Assembly: GCA_026214975.1 (NCBI GenBank)
Contig: CM047814.1
Coordinates: 20,297,541 to 20,361,540, forward strand
Reading direction: 5' to 3'
Source: Gentiana macrophylla
Taxonomy: Eukaryota > Streptophyta > Magnoliopsida > Gentianales > Gentianaceae
Length of the DNA stretch: 64,000 nt
Under the pieces are notes generated by a model, which saw nothing but the letters and a program-made list of their open reading frames with translations, did not search any database and was not told where the DNA came from. This document shows, in pieces, positions 24,290 through 36,983 of this stretch. Made by a program: the position numbers and the translations under genes. How positions within the stretch are numbered: position 1 is the stretch's first letter; each line of letters opens with the position of its first letter.

Positions 24290-25444
24290 TAGCTTCCGAA
24301 AGGAAGCGTTACGGTATAAAAGTTAGTGCAAATACTGAAAATAAGGAATAATCTTTCACATTTGCACGGAAATACTTTATTAACAGTGTAGAGATTTTGG
24401 TGATGTGACGCGACGTGAAACGATCGAAACTAGCGCAGCTTTAAGTGCGAGAATGAAATCGTGTGGTGTATAGTATCTTGCGGCGTGTCCGTCACGTAGT
24501 GCAATACACTGCACAAAACTTCCCCATTTGCACAAGTCGTTGTCAGGAAGGATTTCGATCTATTCTCTTTGTCATTTATCAGAAAATACAGAAGAGGCAG
24601 AGGTCTTCTTCACCGAATTAAGTACATTATTGGTGTCGAATTTTTCCCAGCTTTTATTGCTGGTGTTGATTTTCTCCCTCAGCCACTCATATACAGGTCC
24701 TTAGGTCCCATACCATGACTTTATATTTTATTGTTCTATTTTTTGAAGGATTTATTGATCTATTTTAGGATCTGTTCAACGACAAATATATTTTGTATGT
24801 TATGTTAAATTCCACAACGCGTACATAGCCTCTTGACTAGCATTATAGTATCCTCGATCGAAAAGGGAATAGAGCTAGAAAAAAGTGCTATTGATATTCT
24901 ACTAAAAGACAAGTAGAATAAAAAAATTAGTAGGCGTACGCATGCTCTGACGGAAAGAAGACCCCGTTATTGATATTCTTAAATTAAAGCTAGCTCCCAA
25001 AAATTCTCCATGTCCCTCTTTTGTCTAGCGACATCATGCCTCGCGCATTAGATGTTAGATGCCTTATCGAAGGTCAATGTCTAAGAACAAATAAGTATTC
25101 GATTCGATTCACGAAAGAAAGGTGGCTTGTGACTAGATTGGTACGGGTGAAATGCCATCAAGCCTAAGTTATCCAGCCGGTTATGGCTAATGCCCTAAGA
25201 GATTGTCCTTGTTTTGGGTTAGTAATGCTCAAAGAGCGGTTAGTACAAGAAGGTACTGGTTAGTACAAGAAGTTACTGCGGTTTACTACCATTAAGAAAA
25301 ATCTCCAAGAAAAGTATTTGAGGATCTGGTTATGTACCTTACCCTTACTATCATTAGAAAAAATCTCCAAGAAAATTGTCCTTATCGCCGATTAGCTACA
25401 TAATGAATTTAAGAACAAATCTTTTCCTTTGTAAAACATTTTAT
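24290..25444. other. Intergenic DNA, no gene recognised
   Basis: No coding region, RNA gene or element boundary was recognised. A 20-bp unit (GGTTAGTACAAGAAGKTACT) is repeated in tandem near 25237-25278, and AAAAATCTCCAAGAAAA is repeated at about 25295 and 25358. The right edge is the TSD of the retroposed ORF1 unit. Confidence 0.5.
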
Positions 25445-25459
25445 ACACTATGAAGGTAC

Positions 25460-26989
25460 CTCAGCCACACGAAAATTACCCAATCTCAGCATCTTCTCCA
25501 CATGATTCCTCCCGATCTCAATCTCCCCGCTCGGCGAAAATCCCGTCTCCTTCAAGCTTTCTTCATGGAACCTTCAAGGGCGAACCGGCAATCACCATCC
25601 CTCAATTGATCAAAGATTCTTTTGCGGCGCAATTTGAACATACTCTGGTAGGGAAATTCTTCCAAGGGAAACCAAGCATGGATTTGATTCGCAAATTCAT
25701 TGCCATCCGAAATTGTCAAGGTACGGTTCTTGTTGGATTACTAGATAAAAATCTTACACTTCTTCGATTTGCAATCCCCGAGGATTATGTGCATTTGTTC
25801 TCTCGATCAATTTGGAATGTAAACGGTAAGCCAATGAGAATTCTCAAGTGGACTTCAGATTTCCGTACTGTTTGGGAATCCTCAATTATACCACTTTATC
25901 CTTACCAATGTTACCGATTCACTTAGTTAATCGGGGATTTATATTCTCCTTGGTCTCTACTTTTAGCAAGCTGCTGCGAATTGATAATGCCACCAAACAG
26001 CTTAAGCGGCCCTCGGTTGCAAGGGTACAAGTGGAATTTGATTTACTAGACTTGTTACCGCCTATGGTATGGATACAAAGTGAAAACGGATCTGGATTTT
26101 GGCAAGCAGTTGAAATTGAGAATGTTTTACGTTCATACTGTAATTACTGTTGGCATAACCAAGAACAATTTTGCACCGTTAAACATGTTGAATTTTACAC
26201 TTATAATCAAAAGCAAGGGCCAAGTATATACTCCATCCGTCCCGTATTATAAGTCATTTTGGACTTTTCACACAGATTAAGAAAAATCATAAATAAGTTA
26301 CTTTTTAATATTTCAAGGCAAAATAGTGTATTGGTTTTTGGGATTAACTTATAATATTGCATTATTTAGTGTGAAAGTGAAAACAATGCATTAATCTTGT
26401 ATTGATATGTGAGAATGACTTATATTTTGGAACACCAAAAAAAAGTTAAAAAGACTTATATTGCGGGACGGAGGGAGTACAAGGAATATAGGCCAAAACA
26501 ACGTACTCTGGATATTGATCATTTGGGGAATACCAATAGCTCAATTGAGCAAGCTGCTGCAGGGATTGTTCCTGCTGAACAACAGGCTTTGAAGCCTGAT
26601 CTTTTGGTTAAAGAAATATATGCTTTGATGCTTGTAAGGGGGGTGCCAAAAATGGTGGAAAGTATGCTTGATGAAAGCTTTGTGGTAGAGTCAAAACAAG
26701 CACAAGAGAATGCTGCAACGTGTGATGGGAATTCTCTCAAAATGTTGAAAAGTATGCAGTTGTTCTCAAGCATATATGGTGATACCCAAATTTCTGATGC
26801 AACAGCTGGTCCCGCTCTTCGAAATCAGACTGAAAAACCAGGCCTATGATCATCAGACAACCATGAAGAATGAGGAAATAGCTGCTTTTATGGCTTCACC
26901 TCCTTCTTTGGTTTCACACGCCACAGCTCAAGTGAAGGAACCCTTTGCCCCAAATGTTATGGAGCACATCAAGATCCAGCAGGCAGGGA
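25460..26989 (+). pseudogene. DUF4283/zf-CCHC_4 protein (LINE ORF1-like), 5' part
   Basis: The frame from 25450 is open to 25925 and continues after a frameshift in a second frame to 26230. Its patterns are LVGKFFQGKPSMDLIRKFI, SRSIWNVNGKPMRILKWT, then LPIHLVNRGFIFSL, KRPSVARVQVEFDLL and RSYCNYCWHNQEQFC. These are the DUF4283 core and the start of its zinc knuckle. A Stowaway MITE (26231-26477) follows within the frame, then an acidic linker region (26490-26850). The ATG at 25450 lies in the TSD, so it belongs to the target site and not to the inserted copy; the native start is uncertain. The Copia insertion at 26995 splits the gene from its 3' end. Confidence 0.7.
26231..26477 (+). mobile_element. 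Stowaway-type MITE (Tc1/mariner)
   Basis: The 247-bp element has terminal inverted repeats CTCCATCCGTCCCGTATTAT and (read in reverse) CTCCCTCCGTCCCGCAATAT, flanked by TA on both sides (26229-26230 and 26478-26479). This is the standard Stowaway terminus and TA target duplication. It lies inside the DUF4283 gene remnant and has no coding capacity. Confidence 0.95.
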
Positions 26990-26994
26990 GCAAA

Positions 26995-27380
26995 TAAAGA
27001 CAATTTAATCCTGATAAAAGAGAAGGAGAGAACTGATGTTTTTATTATTCTACTATTCTTCCTTAATTTACAAAGAATGTTGCTATCGTTTAAATAGAAA
27101 AAGAAGATGAGAATAGAGTCCTAACATATTACTCCATCTCCAAGCTATATCTAAAGCGGAAAAGGTGAAACAAACTAAAAGATTTATTGAAGATTTAAAT
27201 AAACAACCTAACTAACATATCTTCAAGATCAAATAGTTCAAGACTCTTCTTAGCACCAAACACATAGCCAGCTGTTAATGCGTAATAATAGGGTGATGGT
27301 TACTGCATTTGCCGCCTTATTGCTCCATATCATCCTTATCTATCCATGCAGTGACACCTTGCAGTGACATGTCTTTAATA
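26995..27380 (-). repeat. 3' LTR of the Copia at 26995-40427
   Basis: A 386-bp LTR co-linear with 40021-40427. On the plus strand it begins TAAAGACAATTT and ends GTCTTTAATA. No TG/CA ends are possible because both copies diverge immediately outside these bases. Confidence 0.95.
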
Positions 27381-30300
27381 GCCTCCCTCAAACGCAGCCT
27401 GGGGAGAAGGCAAAGTTTGGGAAGTATGAATTGTAGAGAGGCCTTGGTGGAGGGTTTTGTAAAGATGTCTGCAAGTTGTTGAGAAGCTGGTACATGTTTG
27501 GTAATAAGAGAGCCCTGAGCTACTTTTTCTCGAACATAGTGGTAGTCAAGTTGAATATGTTTACTTCGGGCATGAAAAACCGGATTTATCGTCATGTGGA
27601 GAGCACTCATGTTGTCACAATAGATTGTGGGAACTTGTGGGAGATGAACCTTCAATTCTGATAGGATATAAGATAACCAAGTAAGCTCAGCTGAAGTGTG
27701 GGCCAAAGCCCTATATTCCGCCTCTGAGCTGGACCTTGAGACTGAGTGTTGCTTCTTTGCACACCATGAAACTAAGTTAGGACCAAAAAATGTGCAATAA
27801 CCTGTAGTAGACCTTCTTGTAAGCGGGTAGCCTGCCCAATCCGCATTTGAGTAACCCGTTAGGGATAGTGATAACGGTGTAGAGAGGACATGGCTATGGG
27901 AAAGTGTTGCTTTAACATATATGAGCAATCTCTTGACAAACTTGAGATGATGCATTGTGGGGGACTGCAAGAACTGGGAGACAAACTGAACTGGAAAACT
28001 GAGATCTGGGCGTGTAAATGTGAGATATTGGAGAGCACCAACCAGGCTTCTGTAGAATGTAGGATCTTCAAGTAATGGTGAGTTTGCAACAGGCTTGAAT
28101 TTGGCCTCCAAGGGAGTACTGATAGGCTTGCAATCCACCATGTCTGCTCTTTCTAATAAAGTCTGGGCATAATGGCTTTGTGATAGGACCAGCTGGTTGC
28201 CTTGGTGATGTATTTCCACACCTAAAAACTGGTGAATGGGTCCTAGATCCTTCATAGCAAATTCTTGACTGAGTCCGGTGATGAACTTCTCAATTTGGAT
28301 TGTGTCTGAACCTGTTAACAACATATCATCTACATACAACAGCAAAATCATGGTGATATGGTCATGATGATAAACAAAAAGAGAGGTGTCAGACAAACTG
28401 CACTTAAAACCATAAGATATCAAGTAGCTATCGCTTGATCAAACCAAGCCTCGAGCTTGTTTTAGGCCATAGAGCTTTTTGCGGTTGATGACATGACTTG
28501 GAAGTCGAGTCCGAGAAACCAGGGGTTGTTCCATGTATATGATTTCAGTGAGATTACCATGTAGAAAGGCATTTTTAACATCAAGTTGTTTAACTGGCCA
28601 CTGATGGAACAAAGACAAAGTCAGAATCATTCTGATGGTGCTAGGTCTAACCACAGGAGAGTAGGTTTCCACATAGTCTATGCCATCAATTTGGTGAAAT
28701 CCCATAGCTACAAGTCTGGCTTTGAGCCTATATAAGGTTCCATTAGGTTTGAGTTTTGCCTTAAAAACCCATTTAGAGCCAATGACATTCATATTGGGAG
28801 ACCTAGGAACAAAAGTCCAAGTTTTATTGTGATGGAGAGCTTTCAATTCTTCTTCCATAGCAGAAGTCCAGCCAGGGTGTTTGAGAGCAGTTTTCACAGT
28901 TTTAGGTTCCCTAGGAATATCTGGATATGTGTGGACAGTAAGGGCATATTTAGGATTTGGCTTGACTGTGCCTGCTTGGGATCTTGTTTGCATATGATGG
29001 TGTGGTTGTGGAGGGGGTGGAGATGGACTAGGTGATGGAGATGGACTAGGTGGTGGAGAAGGACTAGGTGGAGGAGAAGGATGTGGAGGTGGAGATGGAC
29101 TTGTTGGTGAAGAAGGACTGGGGGATGGGGAGGGACTAGGCTGGTGATGGGAAGGACTGGATGGAGCAGAACTGCTAGGGGTTTCAGATGCATCAGATGG
29201 AGGCAATGCAGTGATCTGGGGGGTGGAGGAAGGACTTGGAGTAGGTGATGATGTTAGTAAATCAGGTATAACCGGATTTGGGGGCAAGACCTTGGATGCA
29301 GGTGTGGATATTGAGGAGGCTGGTAGATGTGCAGGAGAGGGTACTGGTGGAGTTGGAGATTGAGTGGAGTCAACTGAGGGATGAGGAGTAGGAGTGTAAG
29401 AGCATGGAAGGGGAATGTCAAAATTTGAGGCTAGGGATGGGAATCCTGATGGGGTAACAGGGTTAGTGGGTAGCCAGGAGTCTATGCCAGACATGGCATA
29501 AGTATGTGTGGGAGTTAAGTGGGGAGGAATAGCTGCCTTATAAGGAAACAAGGATTCATCAAATATGACATGTCTAGACATGTAGAATTTTCTAGTAGGG
29601 GGACGGAAGCATTTATACCCTTTGTATTGAGGACTATAGGCAACAAACACACAAGGAATGGATTTGGGGTCAAACTTATGCCTCTTTCTGTCCCAAGTAT
29701 AAGGATAACACCTACAGCCAAAGATTCTAAGGTTGTCATAGGTAGGTTCAGATTTATGGAGAAGGAAATAGGGAGAGTCAGAGTTTATAGCAGCAGAGGG
29801 AAGCATATTCATAAGGTAGACAGTAGTAGCAAAAGCCTCAAACCAGAGGAATAAGGGTGTTTTGCTGTGGAAAAGCATAGTTAAACCTAGCTCCCTAATA
29901 ACCATATGTCTTCTTTCAACATAACATGTTTGTTCAGGAGTATGGGGACAGGAGATTTGATGAAGGACACCTGTTTTAAGAAAGTAAGACTCAAGAGGAT
30001 TATTGACAAACTCACCACCCCCATCAGAATGAAAGATTTTAATTATTTTATTGAATTGTTTTTTGACAAAAGCTTCAAAGGCTATATAAACAGCAAAAAA
30101 ATCAGATTTAAGTTTTAATGGGTAAAGCCAAGTATATTTGGAGTAATCATCCACAAAACAAGCATAGAAACAAAATTTATTTAAAGATGTGACTGGGGCA
30201 GGCCCCCAAAGGTCACAGTGCACCAAATCAAAAGGTTCTTTAGTAACATGTTCAGAAGAATAAAAAGGCAAACGGCTCATTTTGCCTAATTGGCAACTCT

Positions 30301-30573
30301 CACAGACATGATCAAGTTTAATTTTTCCTAAAACATCAATAGCCCCTTTATTAAATAATAATTTGACAGCTGCTACTTGGGAATGACCAAGTCTCTGATG
30401 CCATGCCTCTGCAGATGAGGCTGATGTTCTGGCAGCAGTGAATGCAACAGTAGACTTGGGAAGAACGTAGAGATCACCCTTGAGTGTTCCTATCTTGAGC
30501 ACCTGTCCAATTTCCTTTTCCTTTATGCAAAAACCATCATTAGAGAAATTACATGACACATGATGTTGTCTAG
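27317..30573 (-). pseudogene. Copia integrase, reverse transcriptase and RNase H
   Basis: Domains on the minus strand: GAG pre-integrase (EAWHQRLGHSQ) and Cys knuckle (CESCQLGK), integrase core (DLVHCDLWGPAPV, FHSDGGGEF), a Pro-Ser-rich linker of about 100 residues (near 29400-28980), reverse transcriptase (KQLDVKNAFLHG, then YVDDMLLTGSD) and RNase H (SNADWAGYPLTRRS, SSEAEYRALA, VPASQQLADIFTKP), ending at 27317. The catalytic motifs look intact; the clear lesion is a pair of frame changes near 28440, in the KLYGLKQA region of RT. The element seems young, with few lesions. Confidence 0.9.
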
Positions 30574-30578
30574 TGAGT

Positions 30579-32339
30579 TGTTAAGGGTGATTTTATACGT
30601 TTTATAAGGATATATTTTATGTCAATATTCCCCATATTCTTAGGATTTTCATAGAAATCGAGCTTATAATCGATTAATTGAGTAAATGGTGTTTTTAATA
30701 GGTTAAATTGCAAAACGTAGCGATTTATGTGTTTAAATCATGATTTTATATTATTTTAGGATTGTGTTACGCTTTGGTATGTTTTTCCTACATTGTAGAT
30801 ACACATTGTTGATGGAAAGGATGATTTTAAAGAGATAAATTCGAGTGGAAAAGAAATCAAGCAAGATAAATGTCGGAAAATCAGGATTCCGGGTAGTGAC
30901 GACCTTGCAACGAAGTTCTTGATATGATAACAACCGATTTGACTCTGGACCTCAAGAGAAGAGTTGTAGGGCTTGAAGGGAGGATTCTACAGGATTTTGA
31001 ATCACTCCATTCCGACTTAAGATGCCCGAGATATGAGCGTTACAAGTTTGGATGCTGTTGCTGAAAATAGTGGACGGGTGTCCGGCACCGTTACTGTAGC
31101 AACCGCCTCTGATTTTCTATAAATAGCAGCAGCTTTTCAACCCTAATATCATACCATATCGAATTTTACACACAGCAGCCGCAAGAACACCTTATTTTCT
31201 GAGGCTTCCAAGGCCGGTCACCCGAGCCTTGTGCTCGGGTGATCGGGGTTAGATTAGGTTTTATTTTTCGTTTCGTTTTCTTTTCTTGTTCGAATTATGA
31301 TGAAGGCTTGGAGCTTTCATCCATGGAGCAGCCATGGAGACCTGTTTCTGCAGCACTTTAATTTCAATTCATGGATGATTTTGTAAGTTTTAATTATAAT
31401 TGTTTCGTTTCCTATGTTTATTTGTATCGTGCAATTTTATATCGAAAGATGATTGTATGATTTGATGCTACCGTATGACGGAAGTCGGTGTAGTTTAGAT
31501 CACCATAGGAAAGATTAGATTTTTAATCTATACATAACGGAAGTTCGTAGGTTAAATATCTAGGTTTACGAGAGGATCACAATTTAATTAATTCGATGCA
31601 AGATTATCTTAGATTGGAATTGAGGATATCACCGTTACGGAAAGATGAGATTGTTCATGTGTTTATTTCATTACGTTGTTCTTGTTCTCTTTCATGTTTT
31701 GTATGCTTTATGTTAATCGAATTTAGATAACGGAAGTTAATAGATTCACTAGATTATCGTGAGGGAGATTGACAATAATTATTCCAACAAACGGAAGTTG
31801 AGGGATAATGTTGTTAGGTTAGATTCAATCCATATCTTTGATTTGTATCGATATTAGTCAAGACCGGAAGGTAAACTAATTAATGGCGTGATAAATCGGA
31901 AGAGGAAGCGCTTCATTAGAAAAGATAATAATCCAAGATAACTAATGAATGAATGTTTGTCTATCCGATGATTTCGGTGGGGTGATGGTTGTTGGGAATA
32001 GGTTGATCATGATTTGTTTATGTTTGTTCGATTATTAGTTAGTTTCTTGTTTTTTTCGTAGATGTAGTTTTATTTATTTTGTCCGCAACTATATTTCCGG
32101 CTTTGGATTAACAATCCTCCGTCCGATTATTTTTTCCGTTCTAGTTTAGGTTTAGGTTTAGTTAATAAAGAAGAATTAATTAGATTAGATTCAACATCCC
32201 TTTTCCTCGAGGATCGATACCCGTACTTATCCAACTTTACTAGCAACTACCGGTATTCGGCCGGTTAGGAGGTAGTTTTGCATGGTAGTATAGGTTTATA
32301 AATTTTCTTTTGTTTTAATGATGCAAAATCTCCCCAACA
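30579..32339 (+). repeat. 5' LTR of LARD
   Basis: A 1761-bp LTR with a TATA-like box CTATAAATAG near 31119, preceded by a GC-rich GGACGGGTGTCCGGC motif near 31072. The sequence downstream of the box (31130-31200) is a likely transcription start region. Confidence 0.95.
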
Positions 32340-32343
32340 AAAG

Positions 32344-32359
32344 TGGCGTCGTTGCCGGG
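32344..32359 (+). other. Primer binding site of LARD
   Basis: TGGCGTCGTTGCCGGG starts five bases after the 5' LTR. It resembles the tRNA-Asp-type primer sites of Athila-like Gypsy elements (TGGCGCCGTTGCCGGGG), differing at one base. Confidence 0.7.
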
Positions 32360-32872
32360 AATCGGTGTTTTGTTGAATCTAATTGAATTAATTTTTCGAT
32401 TTTGTTACGATTTATTTTTGTATTCTTTCAATAAAAGTAGCGTCGAATAGATTGAGAGTTTTTATTTTGCCGTGTTTCGATGACCGTAGGGTTAAGAATG
32501 TGCAAAAGTTTTTACTCAACTGCTTTTACGTGAAGTTTGTGTTTAGTTGTTACCTAGTCTAACCCCTGCGTGCTAGAATTTTATGTATTTGCTGTGTTTT
32601 TATGTATGATGATCTTCTAAGTTAATTAGGGTTTATAGTTAGGGTTTTATTATTTTCCTGGCCGTTTCTATGCATATTCGCTTGTATGGACGAGCGTCCT
32701 GGTTTATTGGGCGCCCGTCCGGTCCCCCTAACGTCTTGAGTAAGCGGCGTTTGGAATTATGGGGCGTTCGTCCGTTCCAAAATTTTCAATCTGCTCGATT
32801 TGAAGAATCGAGGCGGGCGTCTGTAATTCTAAACGCCCGTCCGGTCGGTTTTCAAAGCGCATTTGAGCGTCT

Positions 32873-34712
32873 TTGTTAGGTGTGATGCCGAAAGACAATT
32901 TTTGTAATTGTTTTATTTAATAAATGAAATGATGTTATTATTCATATTTATTATTCTCATATTCACCGATGTGACAATAGTTTTTACACTACTGAAAACC
33001 CTAAGTATATCGTTTATGTAATCACTTAACTCGGTGTATGGTATATACACGGGAGGATTGAGTTAGTGAAGATGTACTTAAAATACAATTAGCCCGTAGT
33101 GAAGTTAATCGAGTATCGGTCTCTCCTTTAACGTGCTATTAATGCGCCCGAGAACACAATAGGTGTGATTGTCTTATCCGACTTTCGGTTACTGAACCTA
33201 ATGGGGCATTTATATATGATAGATATATCATATAGAAATTTGGACCGATTTGATTAGAGTTCACGATATAATTCCGTGTCGAAGTCTTATCGAATCAATG
33301 GATGATCATATTTATGGATATATCTTAATCCTGAGGTGATCACGATCAAGCGCTTGAATCGATTATGAAGTTTGACTTGACGGTTAAGGATTACACCGAG
33401 TCTGCAATGGTCCGAATTACCCCATCTTGGCATTGTAATCGGATTGAGTGAGTAGTCAGTATTATCACGGATACGGAATCCATTCCTCTCCATTTATGGA
33501 AGTAGATAGACGCCTCTCCTTATTTGTTAATCCTAGAAACGATCGATCGCGAGTTCATATCACACCGATTGATCACCAAATGAGTTGTATGAATTAATTG
33601 ATCACTAGGGGTTAATGGTAAATAAGGATAAGAGGTTCTAAAAGGGTTAACGGTAACTTCCGATTTAGAATGAACAGTCTATGGAGGATTAATCCATATG
33701 TAATGATTATATCAATGGGCGCTTTATTATTCTCGTGAGGAGATAAATATAATCTCATAATCGGAGGAGTGCAGTCACGGGATTATGGTGGCATATTCCT
33801 GTGATTGATTTATCGAATATAATTATTCTGTTCGTAAGATAATTATTTATTTGATTTATCGGAGCCGCTGATTATTAGTCCATGGTCCCGACGTGCTCTC
33901 CTAATATAGCATAGCTATTCTCGGACGTCGAATCCTAATAATATTAATTTAGTTCTTATTGGACTTTATTAAAACGATATGTGAATTAATTGTTTAGTGA
34001 CTATTTAATTAGTTGGAACTAAATAATTAAAATAAGTGGAAAATATATTTTCCATAATAATTGGCAAATTAGTGTGTATGACAAAAATTAATTGACTAGG
34101 TCAATTAAAGATACAATTCACGCCACATGCATATTTTTGGTAACAAGAATTAGTTTCTTTGTGATTAATAAGACATGTGCGATAAAATATTTATTGGATA
34201 AATATTTATGGTAAGAAATAAAGATAAAGATTGTTCTAGATTTGTTCTAGAATATTTTGGGATTATCTTTTATTTAATAGGATTATCATAATTGATTTTG
34301 TATTAATTATAAAATCCTTGGGGCTTAAGTTTTACTCTCCTATATAAAGAGAGTTCTCCCAAGCCAAAGAACACACTACAATTTTCGACTTTCACCTCTT
34401 AGAGAGGAAAAGAAAATTTTCGGCCAAGGGGAAGAAAGGGAAAATCTTGGAGATTTTTCCGGGTAGCATATCGGAAGGGTTCGAGTCGAGAATTTCCTTC
34501 CACCGGGAGTTGCTTGGATCACACGTACGGAAGATTGTGGTGCTCTTCACGCTTTCCTTCGTTCATCCTTTTGCGGTTCTTTAACTTGGATTTTGAGATC
34601 CAAGAGGTATGCTCTACATCCCCCTTGTAGAATAGATCTAGTTGTTTTATTACGTATATATTATAGATCTAGATCCATTAAATCGCTTCCGCTGCGGATG
34701 ATATTACTAACA
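32873..34712 (+). repeat. Solo LTR nested in the LARD leader
   Basis: An LTR of about 1.84 kb starts TGTTAGG (32874) and ends ACTAACA (34712). The 5-bp repeat cgtct lies at 32868-32872 and 34713-34717, with one extra T on the left. No second LTR or internal region is attached, so it is a recombined solo LTR. It carries a TATATAAAGAGAGTTC box near 34341. It is similar in parts to the LTR-like sequence at 9421-10168 and 23428-24010, so it is probably from a related family. Confidence 0.85.
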
Positions 34713-35933
34713 CGTCTGAAAAGTGGAACGCCCGTCCAGTGCTGAGATTTCCTTTGAACGTTCGTCCGGAATGCAGTCCAGGTTCTGTTTTTCTTGATGC
34801 TTTAATTTAACTTGGATTACTTTCATTAGAGCTTCTGTGGCTATTTCATTTTACGTAGATGTTCTGAACATACATGTTTATACCCTTCCATCTACTGAAT
34901 CCATGTTGAATAAATGATTTTATTTCTTCTCCTTGATTCATGCATGCTATAGTAATCGCTGTTTCACGTATGCTATAGTTATTATGTTTTGTTTTTAGTG
35001 TGGCTAATTTAGTTTACGTAGGTTTGCATATCCTGTCATGAATCTTGTTAGCTTTTAAGACTTACGTGCTTCCTTTGTTTTTTTTATAGTTTATATGGGT
35101 AGCTACTGTCGGTTTTCCGTATGCTACGTCCAGTCCATATGAGTTATATCTGTTTAGAATAGCTAACTGTTGGTTTTCCATAATGCTATCACTTTTTACG
35201 AGTCTTAAGGCGCGTGCTTTAACTGCATGTAATGAACAAAGACTGCCGTTTATCGTAACTTTGTCATTATTTGGTAGGCGTTTATTATATACATGTCATA
35301 TTGCTAATTAGTGGGCTAGTTTTCTTTCTTTTATTTTCTTTTATTTTTGCATATCATATAGATGCATATCATTTAGTTGCATGTCATCTAGTTGCATTGT
35401 TTTCTATTTTTTCTTTTATTTTTCTTGAGCGTAGTTAACTGTCGGTTTCCGTAATACTACCTCGTTTTCTTTATTTTTAGTTTCTGCATAGGCCGTAGTC
35501 ACTGTAGGGTTGTCCTCTCAACTTGCTCAGCCTGAGCCTGTCAGAATTTATTTTTATTTATTTTATTTTTAGGATTGCATATCATGTAGGTTTGCATTGT
35601 AGTATATTTTCATGTAGTTGCACCTAGCCTCTTTGTTGTGTAATGTTCCATGTATATGTATTCCATCGTTATATGAGCTTAAATTTGAAATATCTCTATA
35701 TCTCCTTTTCCATGTGCTTTATATATGTAATCTTTTCTTTTTCCCGTAGACTCTTTTTGCAATCGATCAAGTCTGCAGGATATTTTTGATAGCTATTTGC
35801 ACTTTCACGATGAATTCGGTTTACTGTGATGCTCCATGATCTCACTGAGCTATCGCAACAATTTTGTTTTTACCGATTTTTCCGGAATTGTCGACATCCA
35901 ATCACTAAGTTCTCTAATTTATTATTTCTCGCA

Positions 35934-35968
35934 CAACTTGAGGACAAGTTGCAATCTAAGTGTGGGGA
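35934..35968 (+). other. Hairpin plus purine tract, internal copy
   Basis: CAACTTG and CAAGTTG can pair across a 4-base centre, and TAAGTGTGGGGA follows five bases later. The same layout recurs at 36947-36983 directly before the 3' LTR, so this may be a second, internal purine tract of the LARD. Confidence 0.55.
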
Positions 35969-36946
35969 GAGGATGGTTTATATGTATCTATGAGTCGTTT
36001 GCTCAATTTCTATTATATTTCTATGAAAAAGTGCTTAATTTTTAAATTTTCGTTTTGTCCCAAGTGAACAAATGCATATCTTTGTTCGAGTTCTTATATC
36101 ATTGGTGCATTATTTTGCGTATTTAGTAAATTTAGTTGTTTCACCCGACACTATTTTTCACGTGCCATAGTAGATGATGAGCTATGTTTTTAAGCCATAC
36201 CCATTTGATTAGAGATTTTTATGATTATCGCATGATTCTTTTTGCTTCCATACTGAATTTTGAAAATTTTAATAGTTTGTGTTTAGAGTTAAAGTATGAC
36301 ATACCGTGAATATCCGAAGGTTTGAATGTGATAGGAGGGATATAATTTAAGGTTTGTATACCAATCTAAGATGAATAATATGAATTATGTATTTAAGTGT
36401 CGGAAGTAGTGCCCGATGATTTGAGTCTTTGTAGGGCATTATCACGAAATGTCCTATACCACTATGAGGTTAATAGCTCCCGATTGCTGATGATAGTAGT
36501 CCAAATTTAGGGTGTTATCCCGAAACATCCTATTGCTGGGAATGAGGGCATATATGCTATAGATGTGGAATTGATTGAACTTTAAGAAATATTAGTGAAT
36601 GGTAATGTGAAAAGATGGTTGGAAACCTTAGTTATCTTCTGACTATCCCAGTATAAACTGAAAGATATGATGTAGGGATTATCCTCTAAGTATGTCGGAA
36701 ATATTTTAAAGACTTCCTATTATCTTTTCCGAATCTGTATGTTTCGTGAGGTGCATGTTATAATCGTTTTTATTTCTAATTTAAATAGGATGTTGGCTAG
36801 TTTTGCTTGAATCAATTTCAAGTGTGGATTTGGTGGAAATTTATTATGGCTATGCACACACTCACTTGGGTGAACCTCTAAACTACTTGAATATGTTTTA
36901 TATTTGCATAAGTGTTTATTTGTCTCGAGTGATGATTATGTTTTGT

Positions 36947-36983
36947 CTTGCTCGGGACGAGCAAGGTTTAAGTGTGGGGGAGT
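36947..36983 (+). other. Hairpin plus polypurine tract before the LARD 3' LTR
   Basis: CTTGCTCG pairs with CGAGCAAG across a 3-base centre, followed by TTTAAGTGTGGGGGAGT and the LTR start. The purine tract primes plus-strand DNA synthesis in such elements. Confidence 0.75.

Noticed and set aside
28829..30118. Plus-strand ORFs opposite the Copia pol gene
   Set aside because: They are shadows of the minus-strand polyprotein, with no recognisable domain.
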